NCBI GenBank assembly: GCA_935421135.1
Contig: OW285188.1
Span: 27,750,433-27,814,432 of the forward strand
Origin: Bugulina stolonifera
Lineage: Eukaryota > Bryozoa > Gymnolaemata > Cheilostomatida > Bugulidae
Length of the DNA: 64,000 bases
Reading direction: 5' to 3'
The translations under genes and the position numbers were made by a program. Below, one piece after another: positions 44,572 through 62,500 of the stretch (position 1 is its first letter; each line of letters starts with the position of its first letter). The notes beneath the pieces were generated by a model, which saw only the letters and a program-made list of their open reading frames with translations, had not been told where the DNA came from and did no database searches.

Positions 44572-47500
44572 GGTAGATTTCAACTGTATATAATATACAT
44601 GGTACATGTAGTATCATGATAGATTTCAACTGTATATAATATACATAGTACATGTAATATCATGGTAGATTTCAACTGTATATAATATACATGGTACATG
44701 TAGTATCATGGTAGATTTCAACTGTATATAATATACATAGTACATGTAGTATCATGATAGATTTCAACTGTATATAATATACATAGTACATGTAGTATCA
44801 TGGTAGATTTCAACTGTATATAATATACATAGTACATGTAGTATCATGATAGATTTCAACTGTATATAATATACATGGTACATGTAGTATCATGGTAGAT
44901 TTCAACTGTATATAATATACATAGTACATGTAGTATCATGATAGATTTCAACTGTATATAATATACATAGTACATGTAGTATCATGATAGATTTCAACTG
45001 TATATAATATACATAGTACATGTAGTATCATGGTAGATTTCAACTGTATATAATATACATAGTACATGTAGTATCATGGTAGATTTCAACTGTATATAAT
45101 ATACATGGTACATGTAGTATCATGATAGATTTCAACTGTATATAATATACATGGTACATGTAGTATCATGGTAGATTTCAACTGTATATAATATACATAG
45201 TACATGTAGTATCATGGTAGATTTCAACTGTATATAATATACATGGTACATGTAGTATCATGGTAGATTTCAACTGTATATAAAATACATGGTACATGTA
45301 GTATCATGGTAGATTTCAACTGTATATAATATACATAGTACATGTAGTATCATGGTAGATTTCAACTGTATATAATATACATGGTACATGTAGTATCATG
45401 GTAGATTTCAACTGTATATAAAATACATGGTACATGTAGTATCATGGTAGATTTCAACTGTATATAATATACATAGTACATGTAGTATCATGGTAGATTT
45501 CAACTGTATATAATATACATAGTACATGTAGTATCATGATAGATTTCAACTGTATATAATATACATAGTACATGTAGTATCATGGTAGATTTCAACTGTA
45601 TATAATATACATGGTACATGTAGTATCATGATAGATTTCAACTGTATATAATATACATGGTACATGTAGTATCATGGTAGATTTCAACTGTATATAATAT
45701 ACATGGTACATGTAGTATCATGGTAGATTTCAACTGTATATAATATACATAGTACATGTAGTATCATGGTAGATTTCAACTGTATATAATATACATGGTA
45801 CATGTAGTATCATGATAGATTTCAACTGTATATAATATACATGGTACATGTAGTATCATGGTAGATTTCAACTGTATATAATATACATAGTACATGTAGT
45901 ATCATGGTAGATTTCAACTGTATATAATATACATGGTACATGTAGTATCATGGTAGATTTCAACTGTATATAATATACATAGTACATGTAGTATCATGAT
46001 AGATTTCAACTGTATATAATATACATGGTACATGTAGTATCATGATAGATTTCAACTGTATATAATATACATGGTACATGTAGCATCATGGTAGATTTCA
46101 ACTGTATATAATATACATGGTACATGTAGTATCATGATAGATTTCAACTGTATATAATATACATAGTACATGTAGTATCATGATAGATTTCAACTGTATA
46201 TAATATACATAGTACATGTAGTATCATGATAGATTTCAACTGTATATAATATACATAGTACATGTAGTATCATGATAGATTTCAACTGTATATAATATAC
46301 ATAGTACATGTAGTATCATGGTAGATTTCAACTGTATATAATATACATGGTACATGTAGTATCATGGTAGATTTCAACTGTATATAATATACATAGTACA
46401 TGTAATATCATGGTAGATTTCAACTGTATATAATATACATGGTACATGTAGTATCATGGTAGATTTCAACTGTATATAATATACATAGTACATGTAGTAT
46501 CATGATAGATTTCAACTGTATATAATATACATAGTACATGTAGTATCATGGTAGATTTCAACTGTATATAATATACATGGTACATGTAGTATCATGGTAG
46601 ATTTCAACTGTATATAATATACATAGTACATGTAGTATCATGGTAGATTTCAACTGTATATAATATACATGGTACATGTAGTATCATGGTAGATTTCAAC
46701 TGTATATAATATACATAGTACATGTAGTATCATGGTAGATTTCAACTGTATATAATATACATGGTACATGTAGTATCATGGTAGATTTCAACTGTATATA
46801 ATATACATAGTACATGTAGTATCATGGTAGATTTCAACTGTATATAATATACATAGTACATGTAGTATCATGGTAGATTTCAACTGTATATAATATACAT
46901 GGTACATGTAGTATCATGGTAGATTTCAACTGTATATAATATACATAGTACATGTAGTATCATGATAGATTTCAACTGTATATAATATACATAGTACATG
47001 TAGTATCATGATAGATTTCAACTGTATATAATATACATAGTACATGTAGTATCATGGTAGATTTCAACTGTATATAATATACATAGTACATGTAGTATCA
47101 TGATAGATTTCAACTGTATATAATATACATAGTACATGTAGTATCATGGTAGATTTCAACTGTATATAATATACATAGTACATGTAATATCATGGTAGAT
47201 TTCAACTGTATATAATATACATGGTACATGTAGTATCATGATAGATTTCAACTGTATATAATATACATGGTACATGTAGTATCATGGTAGATTTCAACTG
47301 TATATAATATACATGGTACATGTAGTATCATGATAGATTTCAACTGTATATAATATACATAGTACATGTAGTATCATGATAGATTTCAACTGTATATAAT
47401 ATACATAGTACATGTAGTATCATGGTAGATTTCAACTGTATATAATATACATGGTACATGTAGTATCATGGTAGATTTCAACTGTATATAATATACATGG

Positions 47501-50500
47501 TACATGTAGTATCATGATAGATTTCAACTGTATATAATATACATGGTACATGTAGTATCATGGTAGATTTCAACTGTATATAATATACATAGTACATGTA
47601 GTATCATGATAGATTTCAACTGTATATAATATACATGGTACACGTAGTATCATGGTAGATTTCAACTGTATATAATATACATAGTACATGTAGTATCATG
47701 GTAGATTTCAACTGTATATAATATACATAGTACATGTAGTATCATGATAGATTTCAACTGTATATAATATACATGGTACATGTAGTATCATGGTAGATTT
47801 CAACTGTATATAATATACATAGTACATGTAGTATCATGATAGATTTCAACTGTATATAATATACATGGTACACGTAGTATCATGGTAGATTTCAACTGTA
47901 TATAATATACATAGTACATGTAGTATCATGATAGATTTCAACTGTATATAATATACATAGTACATGTAGTATCATGATAGATTTCAACTGTATATAATAT
48001 ACATGGTACATGTAGTATCATGATAGATTTCAACTGTATATAATATACATGGTACATGTAATATCATGGTAGATTTCAACTGTATATAATATACATGGTA
48101 CATGTAGTATCATGGTAGATTTCAACTGTATATAATATACATGGTACATGTAGTATCATGATAGATTTCAACTGTATATAATATACATAGTACATGTAGT
48201 ATCATGGTAGATTTCAACTGTATATAATATACATAGTACATGTAGTATCATGGTAGATTTCAACTGTATATAATATACATAGTACATGTAGTATCATGGT
48301 AGATTTCAACTGTATATAATATACATAGTACATGTAGTATCATGGTAGATTTCAACTGTATATAATATACATGGTACATGTAATATCATGGTAGATTTCA
48401 ACTGTATATAATATACATAGTACATGTAGTATCATGGTAGATTTCAACTGTATATAATATACATAGTACATGTAGTATCATGGTAGATTTCAACTGTATA
48501 TAATATACATAGTACATGTAGTATCATGGTAGATTTCAACTGTATATAATATACATAGTACATGTAGTATCATGGTAGATTTCAACTGTATATAATATAC
48601 ATAGTACATGTAGTATCATGGTAGATTTCAACTGTATATAATATACATAGTACATGTAGTATCATGGTAGATTTCAACTGTATATAATATACATAGTACA
48701 TGTAGTATCATGGTAGATTTCAACTGTATATAATATACATGGTACATGTAGTATCATGATAGATTTCAACTGTATATAATATACATGGTACATGTAGTAT
48801 CATGGTAGATTTCAACTGTATATAATATACATAGTACATGTAGTATCATGATAGATTTCAACTGTATATAATATACATGGTACATGTAGTATCATGGTAG
48901 ATTTCAACTGTATATAATATACATGGTACATGTAGTATCATGGTAGATTTCAACTGTATATAATATACATGGTACATGTAGTATCATGGTAGATTTCAAC
49001 TGTATATAATATACATAGTACATGTAGTATCATGATAGATTTCAACTGTATATAATATACATAGTACATGTAGTATCATGATAGATTTCAACTGTATATA
49101 ATATACATAGTACATGTAGTATCATGATAGATTTCAACTGTATATAATATACATGGTACATGTAGTATCATGGTAGATTTCAACTGTATATAATATACAT
49201 GGTACATGTAGTATCATGGTAGATTTCAACTGTATATAATATACATAGTACATGTAGTATCATGATAGATTTCAACTGTATATAATATACATAGTACATG
49301 TAGTATCATGATAGATTTCAACTGTATATAATATACATAGTACATGTAGTATCATGATAGATTTCAACTGTATATAATATACATGGTACATGTAGTATCA
49401 TGGTAGATTTCAACTGTATATAATATACATGGTACATGTAGTATCATGGTAGATTTCAACTGTATATAATATACATAGTACATGTAGTATCATGATAGAT
49501 TTCAACTGTATATAATATACATGGTACATGTAGTATCATGATAGATTTCAACTGTATATAATATACATAGTACATGTAGTATCATGGTAGATTTCAACTG
49601 TATATAATATACATGGTACATGTAGTATCATGGTAGATTTCAACTGTATATAATATACATGGTACATGTAGTATCATGGTAGATTTCAACTGTATATAAT
49701 ATACATAGTACATGTAGTATCATGATAGATTTCAACTGTATATAATATACATAGTACATGTAGTATCATGGTAGATTTCAACTGTATATAATATACATAG
49801 TACATGTAGTATCATGATAGATTTCAACTGTATATAATATACATGGTACATGTAGTATCATGGTAGATTTCAACTGTATATAATATACATAGTACATGTA
49901 GCATCATGATAGATTTCAACTGTATATAATATACATGGTACATGTAGTATCATGATAGATTTCAACTGTATATAATATACATGGTACATGTAGTATCATG
50001 GTAGATTTCAACTGTATATAATATACATAGTACATGTAGCATCATGGTAGATTTCAACTGTATATAATATACATAGTACATGTAGTATCATGATAGATTT
50101 CAACTGTATATAATATACATGGTACATGTAGTATCATGATAGATTTCAACTGTATATAATATACATGGTACATGTAGTATCATGGTAGATTTCAACTGTA
50201 TATAATATACATGGTACATGTAGTATCATGGTAGATTTCAACTGTATATAATATACATAGTACATGTAGCATCATGGTAGATTTCAACTGTATATAATAT
50301 ACATAGTACATGTAGTATCATGATAGATTTCAACTGTATATAATATACATGGTACATGTAGTATCATGATAGATTTCAACTGTATATAATATACATAGTA
50401 CATGTAGTATCATGATAGATTTCAACTGTATATAATATACATGGTACATGTAGTATCATGGTAGATTTCAACTGTATATAATATACATGGTACATGTAGT

Positions 50501-53500
50501 ATCATGGTAGATTTCAACTGTATATAATATACATAGTACATGTAGTATCATGGTAGATTTCAACTGTATATAATATACATGGTACATGTAATATCATGGT
50601 AGATTTCAACTGTATATAATATACATGGTACATGTAGTATCATGGTAGATTTCAACTGTATATAATATACATAGTACATGTAATATCATGGTAGATTTCA
50701 ACTGTATATAATATACATGGTACATGTAGTATCATGGTAGATTTCAACTGTATATAATATACATGGTACATGTAGTATCATGGTAGATTTCAACTGTATA
50801 TAATATACATAGTACATGTAATATCATGATAGATTTCAACTGTATATAATATACATAGTACATGTAGTATCATGATAGATTTCAACTGTATATAATATAC
50901 ATGGTACATGTAGTATCATGGTAGATTTCAACTGTATATAATATACATAGTACATGTAGTATCATGGTAGATTTCAACTGTATATAATATACATGGTACA
51001 TGTAGTATCATGATAGATTTCAACTGTATATAATATACATAGTACATGTAGTATCATGGTAGATTTCAACTGTATATAATATACATGGTACATGTAGTAT
51101 CATGATAGATTTCAACTGTATATAATATACATAGTACATGTAATATCATGGTAGATTTCAACTGTATATAATATACATGGTACATGTAGTATCATGGTAG
51201 ATTTCAACTGTATATAATATACATGGTACATGTAGTATCATGGTAGATTTCAACTGTATATAATATACATAGTACATGTAGTATCATGATAGATTTCAAC
51301 TGTATATAATATACATGGTACATGTAGTATCATGGTAGATTTCAACTGTATATAATATACATAGTACATGTAGTATCATGATAGATTTCAACTGTATATA
51401 ATATACATGGTACATGTAGTATCATGGTAGATTTCAACTGTATATAATATACATGGTACATGTAGCATCATGGTAGATTTCAACTGTATATAATATACAT
51501 GGTACATGTAGTATCATGATAGATTTCAACTGTATATAATATACATAGTACATGTAATATCATGGTAGATTTCAACTGTATATAATATACATGGTACATG
51601 TAGTATCATGGTAGATTTCAACTGTATATAATATACATAGTACATGTAGTATCATGATAGATTTCAACTGTATATAATATACATGGTACATGTAGTATCA
51701 TGGTAGATTTCAACTGTATATAATATACATAGTACATGTAATATCATGGTAGATTTCAACTGTATATAATATACATGGTACATGTAGTATCATGGTAGAT
51801 TTCAACTGTATATAATATACATAGTACATGTAGTATCATGATAGATTTCAACTGTATATAATATACATGGTACATGTAGTATCATGGTAGATTTCAACTG
51901 TATATAATATACATAGTACATGTAGTATCATGATAGATTTCAACTGTATATAATATACATGGTACACGTAGTATCATGGTAGATTTCAACTGTATATAAT
52001 ATACATAGTACATGTAGTATCATGATAGATTTCAACTGTATATAATATACATAGTACATGTAGTATCATGATAGATTTCAACTGTATATAATATACATGG
52101 TACATGTAGTATCATGATAGATTTCAACTGTATATAATATACATGGTACATGTAATATCATGGTAGATTTCAACTGTATATAATATACATGGTACATGTA
52201 GTATCATGGTAGATTTCAACTGTATATAATATACATGGTACATGTAGTATCATGATAGATTTCAACTGTATATAATATACATAGTACATGTAGTATCATG
52301 GTAGATTTCAACTGTATATAATATACATAGTACATGTAGTATCATGGTAGATTTCAACTGTATATAATATACATAGTACATGTAGTATCATGGTAGATTT
52401 CAACTGTATATAATATACATAGTACATGTAGTATCATGGTAGATTTCAACTGTATATAATATACATAGTACATGTAGTATCATGGTAGATTTCAACTGTA
52501 TATAATATACATAGTACATGTAGTATCATGGTAGATTTCAACTGTATATAATATACATAGTACATGTAGTATCATGGTAGATTTCAACTGTATATAATAT
52601 ACATAGTACATGTAGTATCATGGTAGATTTCAACTGTATATAATATACATAGTACATGTAGTATCATGGTAGATTTCAACTGTATATAATATACATAGTA
52701 CATGTAGTATCATGGTAGATTTCAACTGTATATAATATACATGGTACATGTAGTATCATGATAGATTTCAACTGTATATAATATACATGGTACATGTAGT
52801 ATCATGGTAGATTTCAACTGTATATAATATACATAGTACATGTAGTATCATGATAGATTTCAACTGTATATAATATACATGGTACATGTAGTATCATGGT
52901 AGATTTCAACTGTATATAATATACATGGTACATGTAGTATCATGGTAGATTTCAACTGTATATAATATACATGGTACATGTAGTATCATGGTAGATTTCA
53001 ACTGTATATAATATACATAGTACATGTAGTATCATGATAGATTTCAACTGTATATAATATACATAGTACATGTAGTATCATGATAGATTTCAACTGTATA
53101 TAATATACATAGTACATGTAGTATCATGATAGATTTCAACTGTATATAATATACATGGTACATGTAGTATCATGGTAGATTTCAACTGTATATAATATAC
53201 ATGGTACATGTAGTATCATGGTAGATTTCAACTGTATATAATATACATAGTACATGTAGTATCATGATAGATTTCAACTGTATATAATATACATAGTACA
53301 TGTAGTATCATGATAGATTTCAACTGTATATAATATACATAGTACATGTAGTATCATGATAGATTTCAACTGTATATAATATACATGGTACATGTAGTAT
53401 CATGGTAGATTTCAACTGTATATAATATACATGGTACATGTAGTATCATGGTAGATTTCAACTGTATATAATATACATAGTACATGTAGTATCATGATAG

Positions 53501-56500
53501 ATTTCAACTGTATATAATATACATGGTACATGTAGTATCATGATAGATTTCAACTGTATATAATATACATAGTACATGTAGTATCATGGTAGATTTCAAC
53601 TGTATATAATATACATGGTACATGTAGTATCATGGTAGATTTCAACTGTATATAATATACATGGTACATGTAGTATCATGGTAGATTTCAACTGTATATA
53701 ATATACATAGTACATGTAGTATCATGATAGATTTCAACTGTATATAATATACATAGTACATGTAGTATCATGGTAGATTTCAACTGTATATAATATACAT
53801 AGTACATGTAGTATCATGATAGATTTCAACTGTATATAATATACATGGTACATGTAGTATCATGGTAGATTTCAACTGTATATAATATACATAGTACATG
53901 TAGCATCATGATAGATTTCAACTGTATATAATATACATGGTACATGTAGTATCATGATAGATTTCAACTGTATATAATATACATGGTACATGTAGTATCA
54001 TGGTAGATTTCAACTGTATATAATATACATAGTACATGTAGCATCATGGTAGATTTCAACTGTATATAATATACATAGTACATGTAGTATCATGATAGAT
54101 TTCAACTGTATATAATATACATGGTACATGTAGTATCATGATAGATTTCAACTGTATATAATATACATGGTACATGTAGTATCATGGTAGATTTCAACTG
54201 TATATAATATACATGGTACATGTAGTATCATGGTAGATTTCAACTGTATATAATATACATAGTACATGTAGCATCATGGTAGATTTCAACTGTATATAAT
54301 ATACATAGTACATGTAGTATCATGATAGATTTCAACTGTATATAATATACATGGTACATGTAGTATCATGATAGATTTCAACTGTATATAATATACATAG
54401 TACATGTAGTATCATGATAGATTTCAACTGTATATAATATACATGGTACATGTAGTATCATGGTAGATTTCAACTGTATATAATATACATGGTACATGTA
54501 GTATCATGGTAGATTTCAACTGTATATAATATACATAGTACATGTAGTATCATGGTAGATTTCAACTGTATATAATATACATGGTACATGTAATATCATG
54601 GTAGATTTCAACTGTATATAATATACATGGTACATGTAGTATCATGGTAGATTTCAACTGTATATAATATACATAGTACATGTAATATCATGGTAGATTT
54701 CAACTGTATATAATATACATGGTACATGTAGTATCATGGTAGATTTCAACTGTATATAATATACATGGTACATGTAGTATCATGGTAGATTTCAACTGTA
54801 TATAATATACATAGTACATGTAATATCATGATAGATTTCAACTGTATATAATATACATAGTACATGTAGTATCATGATAGATTTCAACTGTATATAATAT
54901 ACATGGTACATGTAGTATCATGGTAGATTTCAACTGTATATAATATACATAGTACATGTAGTATCATGGTAGATTTCAACTGTATATAATATACATGGTA
55001 CATGTAGTATCATGATAGATTTCAACTGTATATAATATACATAGTACATGTAGTATCATGGTAGATTTCAACTGTATATAATATACATGGTACATGTAGT
55101 ATCATGATAGATTTCAACTGTATATAATATACATAGTACATGTAATATCATGGTAGATTTCAACTGTATATAATATACATGGTACATGTAGTATCATGGT
55201 AGATTTCAACTGTATATAATATACATGGTACATGTAGTATCATGGTAGATTTCAACTGTATATAATATACATAGTACATGTAGTATCATGATAGATTTCA
55301 ACTGTATATAATATACATGGTACATGTAGTATCATGGTAGATTTCAACTGTATATAATATACATAGTACATGTAGTATCATGATAGATTTCAACTGTATA
55401 TAATATACATGGTACATGTAGTATCATGGTAGATTTCAACTGTATATAATATACATGGTACATGTAGCATCATGGTAGATTTCAACTGTATATAATATAC
55501 ATGGTACATGTAGTATCATGATAGATTTCAACTGTATATAATATACATAGTACATGTAATATCATGGTAGATTTCAACTGTATATAATATACATGGTACA
55601 TGTAGTATCATGGTAGATTTCAACTGTATATAATATACATAGTACATGTAGTATCATGATAGATTTCAACTGTATATAATATACATGGTACATGTAGTAT
55701 CATGGTAGATTTCAACTGTATATAATATACATAGTACATGTAATATCATGGTAGATTTCAACTGTATATAATATACATGGTACATGTAGTATCATGGTAG
55801 ATTTCAACTGTATATAATATACATAGTACATGTAGTATCATGATAGATTTCAACTGTATATAATATACATGGTACATGTAGTATCATGGTAGATTTCAAC
55901 TGTATATAATATACATAGTACATGTAGTATCATGATAGATTTCAACTGTATATAATATACATGGTACATGTAGTATCATGGTAGATTTCAACTGTATATA
56001 ATATACATGGTACATGTAGCATCATGGTAGATTTCAACTGTATATAATATACATGGTACATGTAGTATCATGATAGATTTCAACTGTATATAATATACAT
56101 AGTACATGTAGTATCATGGTAGATTTCAACTGTATATAATATACATGGTACATGTAGTATCATGGTAGATTTCAACTGTATATAATATACATGGTACATG
56201 TAGTATCATGGTAGATTTCAACTGTATATAATATACATGGTACATGTAGTATCATGGTAGATTTCAACTGTATATAATATACATAGTACATGTAGTATCA
56301 TGGTAGATTTCAACTGTATATAATATACATAGTACATGTAGTATCATGATAGATTTCAACTGTATATAATATACATAGTACATGTAGCATCATGGTAGAT
56401 TTCAACTGTATATAATATACATGGTACATGTAGTATCATGATAGATTTCAACTGTATATAATATACATAGTACATGTAGTATCATGGTAGATTTCAACTG

Positions 56501-59500
56501 TATATAATATACATGGTACATGTAGTATCATGATAGATTTCAACTGTATATAATATACATGGTACATGTAGTATCATGATAGATTTCAACTGTATATAAT
56601 ATACATAGTACATGTAGCATCATGGTAGATTTCAACTGTATATAATATACATAGTACATGTAGTATCATGGTAGATTTCAACTGTATATAATATACATGG
56701 TACATGTAGTATCATGGTAGATTTCAACTGTATATAATATACATAGTACATGTAGTATCATGATAGATTTCAACTGTATATAATATACATAGTACATGTA
56801 GTATCATGATAGATTTCAACTGTATATAATATACATGGTACATGTAGTATCATGATAGATTTCAACTGTATATAATATACATGGTACATGTAATATCATG
56901 GTAGATTTCAACTGTATATAATATACATGGTACATGTAGTATCATGGTAGATTTCAACTGTATATAATATACATGGTACATGTAGTATCATGATAGATTT
57001 CAACTGTATATAATATACATAGTACATGTAGTATCATGGTAGATTTCAACTGTATATAATATACATAGTACATGTAGTATCATGGTAGATTTCAACTGTA
57101 TATAATATACATAGTACATGTAGTATCATGGTAGATTTCAACTGTATATAATATACATAGTACATGTAGTATCATGGTAGATTTCAACTGTATATAATAT
57201 ACATAGTACATGTAGTATCATGGTAGATTTCAACTGTATATAATATACATAGTACATGTAGTATCATGGTAGATTTCAACTGTATATAATATACATAGTA
57301 CATGTAGTATCATGGTAGATTTCAACTGTATATAATATACATAGTACATGTAGTATCATGGTAGATTTCAACTGTATATAATATACATAGTACATGTAGT
57401 ATCATGGTAGATTTCAACTGTATATAATATACATAGTACATGTAGTATCATGGTAGATTTCAACTGTATATAATATACATGGTACATGTAGTATCATGAT
57501 AGATTTCAACTGTATATAATATACATGGTACATGTAGTATCATGGTAGATTTCAACTGTATATAATATACATAGTACATGTAGTATCATGATAGATTTCA
57601 ACTGTATATAATATACATGGTACATGTAGTATCATGGTAGATTTCAACTGTATATAATATACATGGTACATGTAGTATCATGGTAGATTTCAACTGTATA
57701 TAATATACATGGTACATGTAGTATCATGGTAGATTTCAACTGTATATAATATACATAGTACATGTAGTATCATGATAGATTTCAACTGTATATAATATAC
57801 ATAGTACATGTAGTATCATGATAGATTTCAACTGTATATAATATACATAGTACATGTAGTATCATGATAGATTTCAACTGTATATAATATACATGGTACA
57901 TGTAGTATCATGGTAGATTTCAACTGTATATAATATACATGGTACATGTAGTATCATGGTAGATTTCAACTGTATATAATATACATAGTACATGTAGTAT
58001 CATGATAGATTTCAACTGTATATAATATACATAGTACATGTAGTATCATGATAGATTTCAACTGTATATAATATACATAGTACATGTAGTATCATGATAG
58101 ATTTCAACTGTATATAATATACATGGTACATGTAGTATCATGGTAGATTTCAACTGTATATAATATACATGGTACATGTAGTATCATGGTAGATTTCAAC
58201 TGTATATAATATACATAGTACATGTAGTATCATGATAGATTTCAACTGTATATAATATACATAGTACATGTAGTATCATGATAGATTTCAACTGTATATA
58301 ATATACATAGTACATGTAGTATCATGGTAGATTTCAACTGTATATAATATACATGGTACATGTAGTATCATGGTAGATTTCAACTGTATATAATATACAT
58401 GGTACATGTAGTATCATGGTAGATTTCAACTGTATATAATATACATAGTACATGTAGTATCATGATAGATTTCAACTGTATATAATATACATAGTACATG
58501 TAGTATCATGGTAGATTTCAACTGTATATAATATACATAGTACATGTAGTATCATGATAGATTTCAACTGTATATAATATACATGGTACATGTAGTATCA
58601 TGGTAGATTTCAACTGTATATAATATACATAGTACATGTAGCATCATGATAGATTTCAACTGTATATAATATACATGGTACATGTAGTATCATGATAGAT
58701 TTCAACTGTATATAATATACATGGTACATGTAGTATCATGGTAGATTTCAACTGTATATAATATACATAGTACATGTAGCATCATGGTAGATTTCAACTG
58801 TATATAATATACATAGTACATGTAGTATCATGATAGATTTCAACTGTATATAATATACATGGTACATGTAGTATCATGATAGATTTCAACTGTATATAAT
58901 ATACATGGTACATGTAGTATCATGGTAGATTTCAACTGTATATAATATACATGGTACATGTAGTATCATGGTAGATTTCAACTGTATATAATATACATAG
59001 TACATGTAGCATCATGGTAGATTTCAACTGTATATAATATACATAGTACATGTAGTATCATGATAGATTTCAACTGTATATAATATACATGGTACATGTA
59101 GTATCATGATAGATTTCAACTGTATATAATATACATAGTACATGTAGTATCATGATAGATTTCAACTGTATATAATATACATGGTACATGTAGTATCATG
59201 GTAGATTTCAACTGTATATAATATACATGGTACATGTAGTATCATGGTAGATTTCAACTGTATATAATATACATAGTACATGTAGTATCATGGTAGATTT
59301 CAACTGTATATAATATACATGGTACATGTAATATCATGGTAGATTTCAACTGTATATAATATACATGGTACATGTAGTATCATGGTAGATTTCAACTGTA
59401 TATAATATACATAGTACATGTAATATCATGGTAGATTTCAACTGTATATAATATACATGGTACATGTAGTATCATGGTAGATTTCAACTGTATATAATAT

Positions 59501-62500
59501 ACATGGTACATGTAGTATCATGGTAGATTTCAACTGTATATAATATACATAGTACATGTAATATCATGATAGATTTCAACTGTATATAATATACATAGTA
59601 CATGTAGTATCATGATAGATTTCAACTGTATATAATATACATGGTACATGTAGTATCATGGTAGATTTCAACTGTATATAATATACATAGTACATGTAGT
59701 ATCATGGTAGATTTCAACTGTATATAATATACATGGTACATGTAGTATCATGATAGATTTCAACTGTATATAATATACATAGTACATGTAGTATCATGGT
59801 AGATTTCAACTGTATATAATATACATGGTACATGTAGTATCATGATAGATTTCAACTGTATATAATATACATAGTACATGTAATATCATGGTAGATTTCA
59901 ACTGTATATAATATACATGGTACATGTAGTATCATGGTAGATTTCAACTGTATATAATATACATGGTACATGTAGTATCATGGTAGATTTCAACTGTATA
60001 TAATATACATAGTACATGTAGTATCATGATAGATTTCAACTGTATATAATATACATGGTACATGTAGTATCATGGTAGATTTCAACTGTATATAATATAC
60101 ATAGTACATGTAGTATCATGATAGATTTCAACTGTATATAATATACATGGTACATGTAGTATCATGGTAGATTTCAACTGTATATAATATACATGGTACA
60201 TGTAGCATCATGGTAGATTTCAACTGTATATAATATACATGGTACATGTAGTATCATGATAGATTTCAACTGTATATAATATACATAGTACATGTAATAT
60301 CATGGTAGATTTCAACTGTATATAATATACATGGTACATGTAGTATCATGGTAGATTTCAACTGTATATAATATACATAGTACATGTAGTATCATGATAG
60401 ATTTCAACTGTATATAATATACATGGTACATGTAGTATCATGGTAGATTTCAACTGTATATAATATACATAGTACATGTAATATCATGGTAGATTTCAAC
60501 TGTATATAATATACATGGTACATGTAGTATCATGGTAGATTTCAACTGTATATAATATACATAGTACATGTAGTATCATGATAGATTTCAACTGTATATA
60601 ATATACATGGTACATGTAGTATCATGGTAGATTTCAACTGTATATAATATACATAGTACATGTAGTATCATGATAGATTTCAACTGTATATAATATACAT
60701 GGTACATGTAGTATCATGGTAGATTTCAACTGTATATAATATACATGGTACATGTAGCATCATGGTAGATTTCAACTGTATATAATATACATGGTACATG
60801 TAGTATCATGATAGATTTCAACTGTATATAATATACATAGTACATGTAGTATCATGGTAGATTTCAACTGTATATAATATACATGGTACATGTAGTATCA
60901 TGGTAGATTTCAACTGTATATAATATACATGGTACATGTAGTATCATGGTAGATTTCAACTGTATATAATATACATGGTACATGTAGTATCATGGTAGAT
61001 TTCAACTGTATATAATATACATAGTACATGTAGTATCATGGTAGATTTCAACTGTATATAATATACATAGTACATGTAGTATCATGATAGATTTCAACTG
61101 TATATAATATACATAGTACATGTAGCATCATGGTAGATTTCAACTGTATATAATATACATGGTACATGTAGTATCATGATAGATTTCAACTGTATATAAT
61201 ATACATAGTACATGTAGTATCATGGTAGATTTCAACTGTATATAATATACATGGTACATGTAGTATCATGATAGATTTCAACTGTATATAATATACATGG
61301 TACATGTAGTATCATGATAGATTTCAACTGTATATAATATACATAGTACATGTAGCATCATGGTAGATTTCAACTGTATATAATATACATAGTACATGTA
61401 GTATCATGGTAGATTTCAACTGTATATAATATACATGGTACATGTAGTATCATGGTAGATTTCAACTGTATATAATATACATAGTACATGTAGTATCATG
61501 ATAGATTTCAACTGTATATAATATACATGGTACATGTAATATCATGGTAGATTTCAACTGTATATAATATACATAGTACATGTAGTATCATGGTAGGTTT
61601 CAACTGTATATAATATACATGGTACATGTAGTATCATGGTAGATTTCAACTGTATATAATATACATGGTACATGTAGTATCATGATAGATTTCAACTGTA
61701 TATAATATACATAGTACATGTAGTATCATGGTAGATTTCAACTGTATATAATATACATAGTACATGTAGTATCATGGTAGATTTCAACTGTATATAATAT
61801 ACATGGTACATGTAGTATCATGGTAGATTTCAACTGTATATAATATACATGGTACATGTAGTATCATGGTAGATTTCAACTGTATATAATATACATGGTA
61901 CATGTAGTATCATGATAGATTTCAACTGTATATAATATACATAGTACATGTAGTATCATGGTAGATTTCAACTGTATATAATATACATAGTACATGTAAT
62001 ATCATGGTAGATTTCAACTGTATATAATATACATGGTACATGTAGTATCATGGTAGATTTCAACTGTATATAATATACATGGTACATGTAGCATCATGAT
62101 AGATTTCAACTGTATATAATATACATAGTACATGTAGTATCATGATAGATTTCAACTGTATATAATATACATAGTACATGTAGCATCATGGTAGATTTCA
62201 ACTGTATATAATATACATAGTACATGTAGTATCATGGTAGATTTCAACTGTATATAATATACATGGTACATGTAGTATCATGGTAGATTTCAACTGTATA
62301 TAATATACATAGTACATGTAGCATCATGGTAGATTTCAACTGTATATAATATACATGGTACATGTAGTATCATGGTAGATTTCAACTGTATATAATATAC
62401 ATAGTACATGTAGTATCATGATAGATTTCAACTGTATATAATATACATAGTACATGTAGCATCATGGTAGATTTCAACTGTATATAATATACATAGTACA

